From assembly GCF_046630445.1 (NCBI RefSeq), contig NC_092338.1, positions 339,101,001-339,165,000 of the forward strand: DNA of 64,000 nucleotides, given 5' to 3'. This DNA is from Rutidosis leptorrhynchoides. Taxonomy: Eukaryota > Streptophyta > Magnoliopsida > Asterales > Asteraceae. The translations under genes were made by a program, and so were the position numbers. Below the pieces are notes generated by a model, which was not told where the DNA came from, ran no database searches, and was given only the letters and a program-made list of their open reading frames with translations. How positions within the stretch are numbered: position 1 is the stretch's first letter; each line of letters starts with the position of its first letter. Of the stretch, positions 47,633 through 60,138 are shown one piece after another.

Positions 47633-50600
47633 TAATAAATATTATCACACTACGGGCAACTGGTCCCGATCGTGCAGCAATAGATACTGGCAAGTCAAGT
47701 TCGTTCCACAGGGAGAAACGTATTCAAGAATCTAACAACAATTAATTATACTAAAAAGTGGGGGTTTTTGATTAGGAATTTATATTTAGCAAAATAATAA
47801 TAAAATATAACTTAATCTTAAATTAATTAAACTACTTATTAATAAAAATTACAACATTACAAGATTAATTCATTAAGTGTAATAGTGAATCAAATGAGAT
47901 TTCAATATATAATTGGGAGTGTTTACTTAAATATTTCACCTCTAGATCCATGGATTGTTTTAATTTTAAGTCCTATTAAAATGTTTTAGTATACAACTTT
48001 ATATTTTCTTTCGAATATATAAAGTTTCAACTAACTAAATTAAATCTAATTTTCATTTGATCTTATTTAGATAGCTTACTATTCCTCAGGTATTTAAATT
48101 GAGACCTAACCTAGTTTTGACTTTCGCCAAAACTCAAATCATAACGGTTTCCCTTTTTATAATTTTCACTATTATATAACTAATGATATCACCCGAACCA
48201 CCAAACCTTATTTCTAAATTAGTGTTAATAACTTATTCATAGGTTCATCTAAATCACTTGTAGTGTTGAAGCTTAATTTATATCAATAAAAATAACCTTC
48301 GCTATTTATATCTAACAAATTAAGTGATAAGGATTAAATATCTAATCATATAACAATGGTACTTTTAGCTAGGCTCAATGTTAAAAATACTTAAGTTACA
48401 TTTTAATATTTACGAATGATAACAATCCATTTCACTAGGGCTCTACATCTAAGAAAACACTATGGGAATTTACTAACTAATCATGATAATGATACGGGAG
48501 TAAAAATAATAATACATAAACATAAACATAATAATAAGTAACAATGACAATAATAAAAATGAAAGTAACAAACTTACAAAAGGTCTTCAATTTAATGATT
48601 ACAAATGGTAGAAAATGGACATGAAAGCACCCGTGCACACGAACAATAATACCCGTACAATACTGAAACTATCCTATTTGAACTTGAAAATAAATATGGG
48701 ATTGAACAACTATCAGGGATAAATAATATGAAGTGTATGAGATAATTAATTATTGACAGTAGGTATTATATTTTTCTTCCGTATGTTGACTACCTACTGT
48801 CTCTAACTAAAACTATCTAACTACTTACCCTCTTTTCATAACCGCAACTCCTTTTCTTTATACTCCAATCTTGAGATTTAGTTAATATTATTTTATTTAA
48901 AGTAAATCTTGAGAGCTGTAAATATTCTTGATCCAGCTGAAAGTTATCTTTAAATATATTAAAGTGCACAACCCATGTGAAATTGGAATCTAAATCTGGT
49001 CGAAAAACTACACGTTTCACGTAGATAGGTACGCGTTTCGCGTAAAGTATCTTCATGAAAGTTGTAGATTTTTGAGTTACGGACATCTGGACACCTGATT
49101 CGCCTATTTTCGAGTCCGTATGATTTAGTTATGATTTTTTTCGTGCATGCGCGTAGATTTCATGATTACGATCATTTTAACTTGTAGTCTTGAGGCGCGA
49201 TGTTGTACTCTTTTGTTGCTCATTAGAAATCTTCATTTTATCTTTATTTTGATCTTTATATCATTGAAAATCCATAATAACATTTCATTCGATGCTTTGA
49301 ACATTTTAACCAATTATAAATCGAAAACTACTCGAATACACATAAAATCATAACATTTGGGACTGATATTGCGACTAAGAATATGCATATATTAAGCAAT
49401 ATCAAATTACCCCACACTTGAACGTTGGTTGTCCTCAAGCAATAATAACTTTTTAATAGAGATTGAACAACTATCAGGGATAAATAATACGGAGTGTATG
49501 AGATAATTAATTATTGACAGTAGGTATTATATTTTTCTTCCGTATGTTGACAACCTACTATCTCTAACTAAAACTATCTAACTACTTACCCTCTTTTCAT
49601 AAACGCAGCTCCTTTTCTTTATACTCCAATCTTGAGATTAAGTTAACACTCCCACTAACTAATAAATATTATCACACTACGGGCAACTGGTCCCGATCGT
49701 GCAGCAATAGATACTGGCAAGTCAAATTCGTTCCACAGAGAGAAACGTATTCAAGAATCTAACAACAATTAATTATACTAAAAAGTGGGGGTTTTGGATT
49801 AGGAATTTATATTTAGCAAAATAATAATAAAATATAACTTAATCTTAAATTAATTAAACTACTTATTAATAAAAATTACAACATTACAAGATTAATTCAT
49901 TAAGTGTAATAGTGAATCAAATGAGATTTCAATATATAATTGGGAGTGTTTACTTAAATATTTCACCTCTAGATCCATGGATTGTTTTAATTTGAAGTCA
50001 TATTAAAATGTTTTAGTATACAACTTTATATTTTCTTTCGAATATATAAAGTTTCAACTAACTAAATTAAATCTAATTTTCATTTGATCTTATTTAGATA
50101 GCTTACTATTCCTCAGGTATTTAAATTGAGACCTAACCTAGTTTTGACTTTCGCCAAAACTCAAATCATAACGGTTTCCCTTTTTACAATTTTCACTATT
50201 ATATAACTAATGATATCACCCGAACCACCAAACCTTATTTCTAAATTAGTGTTAATAACTTATTCATAGGTTCGTCTAAATCACTTGTAGTGTTGAACCT
50301 TAATTTATATCAATAGAAATAACCTTCGCTATTTATATCTAACAAATTAAGTTATAAGGATTAAATATCTAATCATATAACAATGGTTCTTTTAGCTAGG
50401 CTCAATGTTAAAAATACTTAAGTTACATTTTAATATTTACGAATGATAACAATCCATTTCACTAGGGCTCTACATCTAAGAAAACACTATGGGAATTTAC
50501 TAACTAATCATGATAATGATACGGGAGTAAAAATAATAATACATAAACATAAACATAATAATAAGTAACAATGACAATAATAAAAATGAAAGTAACAAAC

Positions 50601-51431
50601 TTACAAAAGGTCTTCAATTTAATGATTACAAATGGTAGAAAATTGACATGAAAGCACCCGTGCACACGAACAATAATACCCGTACAATACTGAAACTATC
50701 CTATTTGAACTTGAAAATAAATATGGGATTGAACAACTATCAGGGATAAATAATACGGAGTGTATGAGATAATTAATTATTGACAGTAGGTATTATATTT
50801 TTCTTCCGTATGTTGACTACCTACTGTCTCTAACTAAAACTATCTAACTACTTACCCTCTTTTCATAACCGCAGCTCCTTTTCTTTATACTCCAATCTTG
50901 AGATTTAGTTAATATTATTTTATTTAAAGTAAATCTTGAGATCTGTAAATATTCTTGATCCAGCTGAAAGTTATCTTTAAATATATTAAAGTGCACAACC
51001 CATGTGAAATTGGAATCTAAATCTGGTCAAAAAACTACGCATTTCGCGTAGATAGGTACGCGTTTCGCGTAAGGTATCTTCATAAAAGTTGTAGATTTTT
51101 GAGTTACGGACGTCTGGACACCTGATTCGCCTTTTTTCGAGTCCGTATGATTTAGTTATGATTTTTTTCGTGCAGGCGCGCAGATTTCGTGATTTCTATC
51201 ATTTTAACTTGTAGTCTTGAGGCGCGATGTTGTACTCTTTTGTTGCTCATTAGAAATCTTCATTTTATATTCATTTTGATCTTTATATCATTGAAAATCC
51301 ATAATAACATTTCATTCGACGCTTTGAACATTTTAACCAATTATAAACCGAAAACTACTCGAATACACATAAAATCATAACATTTGGGACTGATATTGCG
51401 ACTAAGAATATGCATATATTAAGCAATATCA

Positions 51432-52268
51432 AATTACCCCACACTTGAACGTTGCTTGTCCTCAAGCAATAACAACTTTTTAATAGACTCGGAATACTAC
51501 ATATTTTTCCATATCAAATTTTAAATCACAAACACCCGCCACACGAAATAAAAACACACGCTTTATGAGATAGATTGGAAACACTACACAATATTTATTG
51601 GATCACACGCACACTACACGAGATGAAATTCTGACAACAGAAACAAAGTCAAAACTCGTGATTAAGGTTTTAAAAATTTGGATCCTTAGGGAAAATTGGA
51701 CCTTGTGAAAACGTTTTATGATTTTATAAAATGGCATGCTAGTTTTTACACTAGACACGTTTTTCGGTTTTAACCTCAAATTTCGGTCGAGGGTAACTGA
51801 AAACCGTAGTCTCAGTCGGCGATTAGCAAGTTATTCGCCCCCATGATTGAAGTATCATGGAACTTGAAACCGGATGTCCTAAAAATGGTTTTACACAATA
51901 TAATTCATAAAATAGCATAAGTTTTAGAAGAAAATTATATCGTGTCCAAATATCATCGGTGAACCATGATTTTGCACACCTCAATTTGTTATGGCATATG
52001 TATGTTGACCGCGGTCAAACATAGATGCAGTTGATCTTTACGGAGATCATCCGTCTGGGGATTAGATTCATTAGTCTTAAAAGCTAATTTGCAATGTGCC
52101 CCCCCATTGTACGAGACAGATCCATCTCATGGTTAGGATAAGTATGACCACCAAAAACCCTGTTTGATGCTGAGGTGAGGTGGATTTCCAGCCGATGATA
52201 GAGATGACTTTTCAAGATTTTTCGTCAACCTACACCTGTTTTGGACTATATCTTCTAACATAAGTTAG
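51432..52268 (-). mobile_element. Element D internal 3' region (partial)
   Basis: Starts with the polypurine tract AAGTGTGGGGTAATT (51432-51446, minus). No open frame of significance. It is cut on its 5' side by element E at 52269, with the remainder beyond the window. Confidence 0.65.
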
Positions 52269-52929
52269 TGAAATGACCCAACCCGTATTAAAACCGGCCC
52301 ATAAAATTTTTTCCTTTTAATACGCTTTAAATAACACTTTAGGTCCCAATTGTGTTTCCATAAACATCTTTAATACAATAGAAGGTTTAATAAACTTTAA
52401 AACATTTAATACATTGATTAATTGTCCAAACGGACATACACGACCCGACTAGTTTAGTTTCCAACCAAAACCGAGCATGGTGATTTGGGACTACGCAACC
52501 CAAATCCTAATCGAATACAAAAGCAAAATCTTCTAAGCAATCTAGCCAAGATCTCTAATCCCCAAGCTTACCCGAGCCGCCAAGCATGCGAACCTATAAA
52601 AATATCAACAACGAGAGGGTAAGCTAACGCTTAGTGAATGATAATAAACTACATACATATATATGTATAAAATGGACACGCCATACAAATATCAAATACC
52701 GCATACCGAAACATCCATGAATAAGGCAACTACACTAAGCATACCGTACGATCTCTAAGCATCAAGCTAAAGATATCAACAAAGTATAAGTTCACCAACG
52801 ACGATGTGAACAACGCCAATAAGCTACACCCGGAGGGTTAGCTACAACACAACATTACATTAATATATATAACAATATAAAACGAATAAGGTTAACCCCT
52901 TAACCCATTACCGAATACCAAACGCCACA

Positions 52930-53135
52930 ATGAAGATTGGCCGAGCTACACGAGCCTCAGTAATCCGAACCCACACAAGATTACTATCTTCACAACATCG
53001 AGGTTGGCCGAACTACACGAGCCTTAGTAATCCGAAACTACACGAGATTACTACCTCAATAAGATGACCGAACTACATGAGTCGTCGTAAATCCGAACTA
53101 CACGCGATTCACTTCTCAACATCAAAACCCACGGT
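52930..53135. repeat. CCGAACTACACGAG tandem repeat in E LTR
   Basis: About three degenerate units, each with 'ggccgaactacacgagcc' and 'gtaatccgaa' phrases. The same sequence family forms the internal array at 55455-55760. Confidence 0.75.
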
Positions 53136-54380
53136 CACGGGATTATAAAATCCACCAATCCACTTCACAACAATATCAACCCTTCGCCATTGGGGTTATA
53201 ACATCCAAATCACAACCACATGTGATAACGTACACACAAGTGTGTACCTCACCAAAGGTGGTCAACCAAAACGCACAAACGTGCCAATTGGACTCATATA
53301 AAAGTCCATCAAATCCACCTATATGTGAAGTGAGCTCTATAGCCGAGAATCACTTCACCCGACCCGCACCCATCCTACACATACATATGCATATAGGATA
53401 TTAACACTCACCTTGTCGCCTTAAAGAAAAGCTTCCAAGTAATCCGCAACTCGTCAATGGAAAGTTCCTAATCCATTATCACAAATTTAACAACACACTT
53501 AGATTGGATCTACAAACCAACCCAATTCGACATTTAGTGCAATTTCGACCCAAATGCACTTCCAAGGACAAACCGCGCCCAAACTAACCAATAATCACTA
53601 ACACAAGTGATAATGGTCCTAATATGCCAATTAAACCCGAACACAAGTGTTAAACACTTATCGTTCTCAAAATCGCCCATAAACCCTAATTTTGACTCAT
53701 AAGGTCAAAATCTCATCATTTACAAGTTTTGACACCAAAACATGTTTAACTCGGTTTTTATACTTCAACTTAATCCATTTTAAGTTTACAAACCTCAACG
53801 AATCGACATTCGGGTTATAATCCTCAACAAACCCTAATTTCGACTCTAGTCAAAGTTAGTCAACCACGAAAACTCTAAAAGTCTCCAAAACAACAATAAT
53901 CACTATCACTAGTGATTATACACCATTCTCAAGTCCTAAACATGGTTAAATCATTAACCAACCCAAAACCCGCCTTTAACACTTATAAACCCGAACCTTG
54001 GTGTTAATCTCCAATTAACAACTAAATGGGTTCCATCTATGAATCATACAATCAAAAGCCCCAAATTTGAATGATGAACACGAAAATAAAATTCGGAGTT
54101 AGAGCTTACCACTAGTATCACCGTGTAGCCAAGAACGAGGAGAACAACCTAGTCAACTACGCCAAAGATCAAATCCCGCTTCTTCCTTTCCAAAAATCCC
54201 TTTGAATCACTTGGGGTATTTGAGTTTCTTGGGAGAAAATGAAAGAAAAAGAAAAAGAAAATAAGAAATGAAATGAATGGATGAGGTTAAATCCTCAAAT
54301 CTGGATCAAACGCAAAAAGACCAAATTGCCCTTGAACTTCATTTAAAATTACAAGAATCTGGTGCCAGTTCGTGCAGTAT

Positions 54381-54504
54381 GCCGTGCCGCGGCCTTAAAT
54401 GCCGCGCCGCGACATTTGACTAAGTATGGGATCATTTTATAACTAACTTCTGATCTAAATTTCAATAGAATGCCGCGCCGTGGCCTCGTTTGTCGCGCCG
54501 CGAC
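54381..54504. promoter_or_regulatory. Four GC palindromic words in E LTR
   Basis: Thirteen-base words fitting GYCGYGCCGYGRC at 54381, 54401, 54472 and 54492, that is, two pairs each spaced exactly 20 bases. All four look like CpG-decayed versions of one perfect palindrome GCCGCG-C-CGCGGC. The word at 54492 shares 11 bases with the copia H LTR. Confidence 0.65.
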
Positions 54505-54636
54505 CCAAAACTCGACCTGATCCCTTCTCCCGCGTACAAGACTTTAACACCCGAACACGTCTCAAATCCTTCAAACTCTAGTCGTACCTACACAATACAC
54601 CTATATATCATGTACGGAGAAAAATGGGGTGTTACA

Positions 54637-54650
54637 ACTCTCCCCCAATT
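54637..54650 (-). promoter_or_regulatory. Polypurine tract of element E
   Basis: AATTGGGGGAGAGT on the minus strand directly before the LTR start TGTAACACC. It fixes this as the 3' LTR of a minus-strand element. Confidence 0.85.
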
Positions 54651-55288
54651 AAATTCGATCACGTCCTCGTGATCCTAGTCACGAACCCAAACGGACCCAC
54701 ACTCAATGGTCGTCGAACATGCATTTCAAACCGACTTCTACCACAAATTCGCTAACCCGATGGTTAATCCAATGACAAATTACACACTTGATCGCATCCC
54801 GAGACGTTCAATACACGCAACAACCGAAGTTTACAACAATCCCTTAGATAATTCTTCTCAAAGAGTTACCCTTAACAGCTAAATCGTCACCCGCGATTTA
54901 TCAAATTCCATAATTCCGAGCACTAGCACTAACTCAATCCCTCACATCGGGAAAACTCAACCAATCTCGTATCGAGATACCAATTCCTTAGCATACCCTT
55001 ACCGAGTACGACGCTAAAAACAACCAAGTCTCAACCTAAGGTCAACAACCCGAAGCGATGAAGACCGAACCAAATGAATCCTTACGGATAACACCAATCA
55101 CTATACATCCCTTGTAGTGCGCAATACGACCAATACGCAACTACCGTAACATCATGACAAACGGTTAAGACCGATAACGCCCCAAACGACTATGGTAACG
55201 TTAATCCCAAGGTGTACAAAATCGACTATCGTCACACCCGTAGCAACATGTGAGCGAAGCACGGCTATAGCATCACTAATCATACAAC

Positions 55289-55447
55289 ATGGTCCTCACG
55301 ACCCCACCATCGGCGTATAAACAATCGATAGTTCCCACAACATGGTCCTTACGACCCCACCATTGGTGTATAAAACAACCAATAGATCAAACATCATGGT
55401 CCTTACGACCCCACCGTCGGTGTATAAAACAACCGACAGATCACACA
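55289..55447. repeat. 53-bp tandem repeat (3 units) in element E
   Basis: Units begin ATGGTCCT at 55289, 55342 and 55395, each with 'acgaccccacc' and 'gtataaa' phrases. The period is exactly 53 bases. Confidence 0.88.
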
Positions 55448-55454
55448 ACCCGAA

Positions 55455-55765
55455 GGCTGGCCGAAAACACACGCGCCTTAGTGAATCCGAACTACACGCG
55501 ACTCACTACCTTCACCACAACAACAATCGGGATTGGCCGAACTACACGCGCCTTAGTGAATCCGAACTACACGAGAGTCACTATCCCGGAGGAATGACCG
55601 AACTACACGAGTCATTTGTGAATCCGAACTACACGAGACTCACTCCTCAATACAATGACCGAAACCACACGAGTCATTTGTGAATCCGAACTACACTAGA
55701 TTCACTTCCACAATAAGATGATCGAAACCACACGCGTCATCGTGAATCCGAAACCACACGCGATC
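55455..55765. repeat. CCGAACTACACGAG tandem array (about 5 units) in element E
   Basis: Five units of roughly 60-85 bases built from 'gaccgaactacacgagtca' and 'gtgaatccgaactacacg'. It is related to the shorter array in this element's LTR (52930-53135). Confidence 0.85.
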
Positions 55766-55769
55766 CACT

Positions 55770-56025
55770 ACCATGATGAAGTCAGCGGACCCTGAAGGTC
55801 ATGCTTCACCAATCTCAACACCGGATGAAGTCAGCGGACCCCAAAAGTCATGCTTCATCGATATAACACTACGCCTATGATGAAGTCAGCGGACCCCGAA
55901 GGTCATGCTCCACCAATCAACAATACCATGATGAAGTCAGCGGACCCCGAAGGTCATGCTTCACCAATCAATAATCCCATGATGAAGTCAGCGGACCCCG
56001 AAGGTCATGCTTCACCAATCACATA
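55770..56025. repeat. About 52-bp tandem repeat (5 units) in element E
   Basis: GATGAAGTCAGCGGACC starts at about 55773, 55822, 55877, 55930 and 55980, each followed by 'gaaggtcatgcttcacc'. It creates a spurious repetitive open frame. Confidence 0.88.
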
Positions 56026-57124
56026 CGCACTTTTGGCCTCAAACAACGAGTAGTGCAACATCGCGCTCTGCTACACTATAGTGAACCTTAACGGATACCA
56101 CTAACCATCCACACAATCGAGCAAGAACCACCTATATCAAACATAGGCACAAAACAATAATTCTCTAGAAGAGAATCCGACACACACCTCCCTTAACTGA
56201 AGGATTTCACCTTGCTCACCAAACACGTCCATCATCTCTCAACGAGATTTACCACATTACCACCTCGGTGATAATTCAAATCCAAACCATAAGTACAATT
56301 TATCCGAAATTGTAATCTACCACAAATCGACCAAAACCAGGTCTCGACAACATTTTCCAGATCTACCAAAAGCATCATCCGAAATCTCACACTAAAACTT
56401 CCTCGTGCGAGAGTGTAACTCCCCCACTTGGAACTACGTCCCATATCCACAACTCGTACAACCGTACAATGCTACCAAAGGTAGACTTTACAAACGATTG
56501 GGCTCACATGACCCATCACCATATCTTGCTCCAGCCTTGAGCACACGAAAGATTTCAATCAATCCTTAAACACTTCGAACAAAAAGTGCACCACCAATTA
56601 CACAAACTATACCATCGCAATCATCCAATTGCTCTAGTTTGTCAAATTTCACCCGGTCACTCATGTACCTAAGGGTTTCTCTCCGGTACCCTAAGTACAA
56701 CGTAACCACAACACAATCGGAGTCAAACACCACGCTAGTAGGTATAAAAGAGGCACCTAATGTCGCGTTACGTAGACTCCTTTACCAACATGCATCGAGA
56801 TCAACACTCGATTTCTCGGGTTTCATCCCACCAGTTGAACCTCATGGTTCATCAACTTCAACATAAAAGCAAACCCGCGCTTAACAACCGAACACCAAAA
56901 CCCATTTCCATGACTTGGTAGAAACATTACCCAGATACTAAGGAAATGCTTGGTTGCACCAAGTCTTACACCCTTCGCCCGACAATCAAACGTCACCATA
57001 AGGTACTTCCATTAGGAACGTCACCCATAACAACAATATGCACAACACAAGGCATTTAACAAATTCAAATTCAGTGGCACTTAATAAATAATCAAAGGAC
57101 ATATTTATTAAAATGAAACATACC

Positions 57125-58066
57125 TTAACGTCTCCTTGCCGCACCCGTCCCCGCTAACTTGGGACATTCCGACTTACGATGTCCTTCTTCTTGGCAGTTG
57201 AAGCACACCATGCCATCACCCTTTGGTACCGAACATTCTCAAGACTTGTGACCCCTCATGCCACAATTGTAACATATAGATGCACTAGAATCCGGTATAC
57301 CCGTCCGCGTACCACCCGTGCTCACACTCGAACCCTTAGTCCTCTTACTCGGAGGACCATACGAAACAACCCTTCTCTCACTTGAAGGTTCACCAATCTT
57401 TGATCGCGTATACGACTCGAAACCTCTAGCCACAGCGAATAATTCCGCAAACGATTTCGCGTGACCCCGGCTAATCTTATTCTTCAAGTCATCATTCAAG
57501 GTTCGATAGAAATCTTGCATCAACAAATTATCATTCCCCAAATACTCCAGGCAAAAACGAGCCTTCGCCATAAAGGTCGTCTTGAGAGTATTCAAATCCA
57601 TAGAACCCTGTTGCAAATTTCGCAACTCATTATGCATTTTCGACAAATCGGCTGAAGTTCGGAACTCCTCGAAGAATTCCTTCTTAAACTCGTCCCATGA
57701 TAACGCCATAAACGATTCACCACCGACAAGATCAATCTTACCATCCAACCAATCCTTTGCCCTACCCCGCAACAAACTAGTAGCGAGTCTTGTCCTCTTC
57801 TCAGGAGGGCATTCAATAGTACGAAAACACCCTTCGACATCCGAGATCCAGGTTGTGCTTACCAAAGGATCCGGTTTCCCGTCATACATCGGGGGCTTAG
57901 TCCTCATGAAGCTCTTAAGACAACGCTCTATTTCACTACTACCCCGAAATTCAGAATACTTCCTATCCATTTCTTCTCGAAACGCACTCATTTGCTCCGC
58001 AACGGCGGCCGCAACTCTAGCGTTAAACTCCAAATCGTTCGTCTCGATCCCGTTTCCCGTCGCCAT
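57125..58066 (-). CDS. Gag of element E (one in-frame stop)
   Basis: 314 codons from ATG at 58066 to TAA at 57125, with one TGA at 57239-57241 inside the first zinc knuckle. The N-terminal coiled part (VAAAVAEQMSAFREEMDRKY) is followed by a retrotransposon Gag domain (PPMYDGKPDPLVSTTWISDV, LRGRAKDWLDGK, FFEEFRTSADLSKMHNEL). The tail has two CCHC knuckles, CYNCGMRGHK with its last Cys after the stop, and CFNCQEEGHRKSEC. Gag of this type packages the RNA. It is the only coding sequence left in E. The 5' leader up to 58139 is cut by element F. Confidence 0.85.
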
Positions 58067-58139
58067 TCTAAGAAATGCAAAGCGATTAGGTCACGAACGT
58101 ATAAAGCACACACAACACCGCCCCATCTTGCTAAACACT
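58067..58139 (-). mobile_element. Element E leader stub
   Basis: The last 73 bases of E before the F insertion. The final five, ACACT (58135-58139), are F's candidate target duplication; its partner and E's 5' LTR are off-window. Confidence 0.5.
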
Positions 58140-58615
58140 TGATAGTGCACCAAATGAACATACATTTAGTATCAATATCCTTCCAATATGTAAAGTTTTT
58201 AGTTGTAATTATTCTATTTTTAAGTTGTAATCGTTTAAATAAATAAGTGCGAAGACAAAAGGCGAAAACGAAGATTTGAAGACGCAAACGTCCAAAAAGC
58301 TCAAATGTACAAGATACAATCCAAGTGGTTCAAATTATTGATGAGAAACGTCTAAAAATGACAAGAGTACAAGTTGCGGAACGCAAAGTACAAGATATTA
58401 AATTATACGAAAGGACGTTCGAAAATCCGGAACCGGGACCAAAGTCAACTATCAACGCCCGACGCAACGGACCAAAAATTACAAGTCTACAATGCACAAG
58501 AATATAATATAATATATATATATATAATTATATAAATTATATATATATATTATATATATTTATATATTATGTCGACAAAGAAGAAAACAAGCAAATGTGG
58601 CTGGATCCAGCTGGC

Positions 58616-58691
58616 CATGCGATCGCATGGCTTGGAAGCACAAATCTCATGCGATCGCATGGCCTACCTTTTCTGGCCACATTCCTATAAA
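58616..58691 (+). promoter_or_regulatory. F LTR core promoter: paired CATGCGATCGCATG plus TATA box
   Basis: Perfect 14-base palindromes at 58616-58629 and 58648-58661, exactly 32 bases apart. TATAAA at 58686 follows 24 bases later. It occupies the same place as the CCGCGA(C/G)TCGCGG pair of A and the solo LTR, with a different word. Confidence 0.75.
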
Positions 58692-58748
58692 TTGCAAGTT
58701 TGGGCAACGAATTTATACATACAAAAATATATATTACTCCCTCTGTTT

Positions 58749-58750
58749 AG

Positions 58751-58832
<82 letters not shown>
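58749..58832. repeat. (AT)n microsatellite in F LTR
   Basis: Over 80 bases of pure AT dinucleotides, at the place where the solo LTR has its own (AT)n tract. Length differs between copies. Confidence 0.9.
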
Positions 58833-58837
<5 letters not shown>

Positions 58838-60120
58838 GTTAGTTTTATATTAGATTAGTTTTGGGTTATGCAAAGGTTATTTTACGGGTTTTAAAGTCGG
58901 AGCTCTGTCCGTGTAACACTACGCGATAAATAATCAATGTAAGCTATGTTCTCCTTTTTAAATTAATGTCTCGTATTTAAGTTATTATTATGCTTATTTA
59001 AGACGAAGTAATCATGATGTTGGGCTAAAAATATTAAAATTGGGTAATTGGGCTTTGTACCATAATTGAGGTTTGGACAAAAGAACGACACTTGTAGAAA
59101 TTAGACTATGGGCTATTAATGGGCTTTATATTTGTTTAACTAAATGATAGTTTGTTAATTTAATATGAAGATTTACAATTGGACGTACCTATAAATAACC
59201 ACATACACTCGATCGGACACGATGGGCGGGATATTTATATGTACGAATAATCGTTCATTTAACCGGACACGGGAATGGATTAATAGTCTATGGAATTATT
59301 AAAACAAGGGGGAAATTATGTACAAGGACACTTGGCGTAATTGTTAACAAAGTATTAAACCTTGGTTTACACGCAGTCGATATCCTGGTGTAATTATTAA
59401 ACAAAGTATTAAAACCTTGTTACAGTTTAAGTCCCCAATTAGTTGGAATATTTGACTTCGGATATAAGGATAATTTGACGAGGACACTCGCACTTTATAT
59501 TTATGACTGATGGACTGTTATGGACAAAAACCAGACGGGCATATTAAATAATCCAGGACAAAGAACAATTAACCCATGGGAATAAACTAAAAATCAACAC
59601 GTCAAACATCATGATTACGGAAGATTAAATAAGCATAATTCCTTTATTTTCATATTTAATTGCACTTTTAATTATCGTACTTTTTAATTATCGCAATTTT
59701 ATTTATCGCAATTTCATTATCGTTATTTACTTTACGCTTTAAATTAAGTTGTATTTATTTTTAATATTTTATATTAGGTTTTAACTGCGACTAAAGTTTT
59801 AAAATCGACAAACCGGTCATTAAACGGTAAACCCCCTTTTTTATTATTATTATATATAAAAATATATATTTTGTACAAATATAGTTGTTTAAAATATAGT
59901 GTAAAATAAGTCGTCTCCCTGTGGAACGAACCGGACTTACTAAAAACTATACTACTCTACGATTAGGTACACTGCCTATAGTGTTGTAGCAAGGTTTAAG
60001 TATATCCATTTTGTAAATAAATAATTAAATATCTTGTGTAAAATTGTATCGTATTTAATAGTTTTTCCTTGTAAAATTTAATAGTATTTTATACCCCTTA
60101 GCTTTAACATCAAGTATTTT

Positions 60121-60138
60121 TGGCGCCGCTGCCGGGGA
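60121..60138 (+). promoter_or_regulatory. Primer binding site, tRNA-Asp type (element F)
   Basis: TGGCGCCGCTGCCGGGGA, the same 18 bases as element A's site. Confidence 0.92.

Larger units (their letters stand above)
45318..51431 (-). mobile_element. Element D: tandem array of three LTR copies
   Basis: Minus-strand LTRs starting TGATATTGC (right ends at 47377, 49404 and 51431, exactly 2027 apart). The leftmost copy is complete to the probable end ...CACATCA at 45318 (about 2060 bp). The other two begin about 40 bases in, at CTAACTAATAAAT. Each junction carries a polypurine tract and a stub of the internal 3' region (47378-47632, 49405-49659). The leftmost copy has an extra 245-bp segment between CAATAT direct repeats (about 45640-45880). 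It is inserted into T pol. No coding sequence; the repeated small frames are featureless. Confidence 0.8.
52269..54636 (-). mobile_element. Element E 3' LTR
   Basis: 2368 bp on the minus strand, starting TGTAACACCCC at 54636 (Tekay-type start) and ending ...GGGTCATTTCA at 52269. It carries about three units of the 'CCGAACTACACGAG' repeat (52930-53130) also found in the internal array, and four GC words (54381-54504). Open frames at 53222-53404 and 54490-54672 are featureless. Confidence 0.82.
54651..57124 (-). mobile_element. Element E internal region downstream of gag, lacking pol
   Basis: Only 2.5 kb separate the gag stop from the polypurine tract. No protease, RT, RNase H or integrase motif was found in any frame. 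The space is partly filled by three different tandem arrays (55289-56025). The remainder (56026-57124) has no significant open frame. Gag plus no pol defines a non-autonomous, TR-GAG-like element. Confidence 0.7.
58140..60112 (+). mobile_element. Athila-family 5' LTR (element F)
   Basis: 1973 bp from TGATAGTGC to ...TAACATCA, followed by 8 bases and the primer site. It is collinear with the LTR of A (opposite orientation) and the solo LTR. It contains a long (AT)n tract (about 58749-58832) downstream of the TATA box. It inserted into the leader of element E. Confidence 0.94.

Noticed and set aside
57582..58142. 186-codon plus-strand frame
   Set aside because: It is the antisense shadow of E's gag, which has clear Gag and zinc-knuckle motifs.
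60121..60138. Possible tRNA gene piece
   Set aside because: Only the 18 bases complementary to a tRNA 3' end are present; it is a primer binding site.
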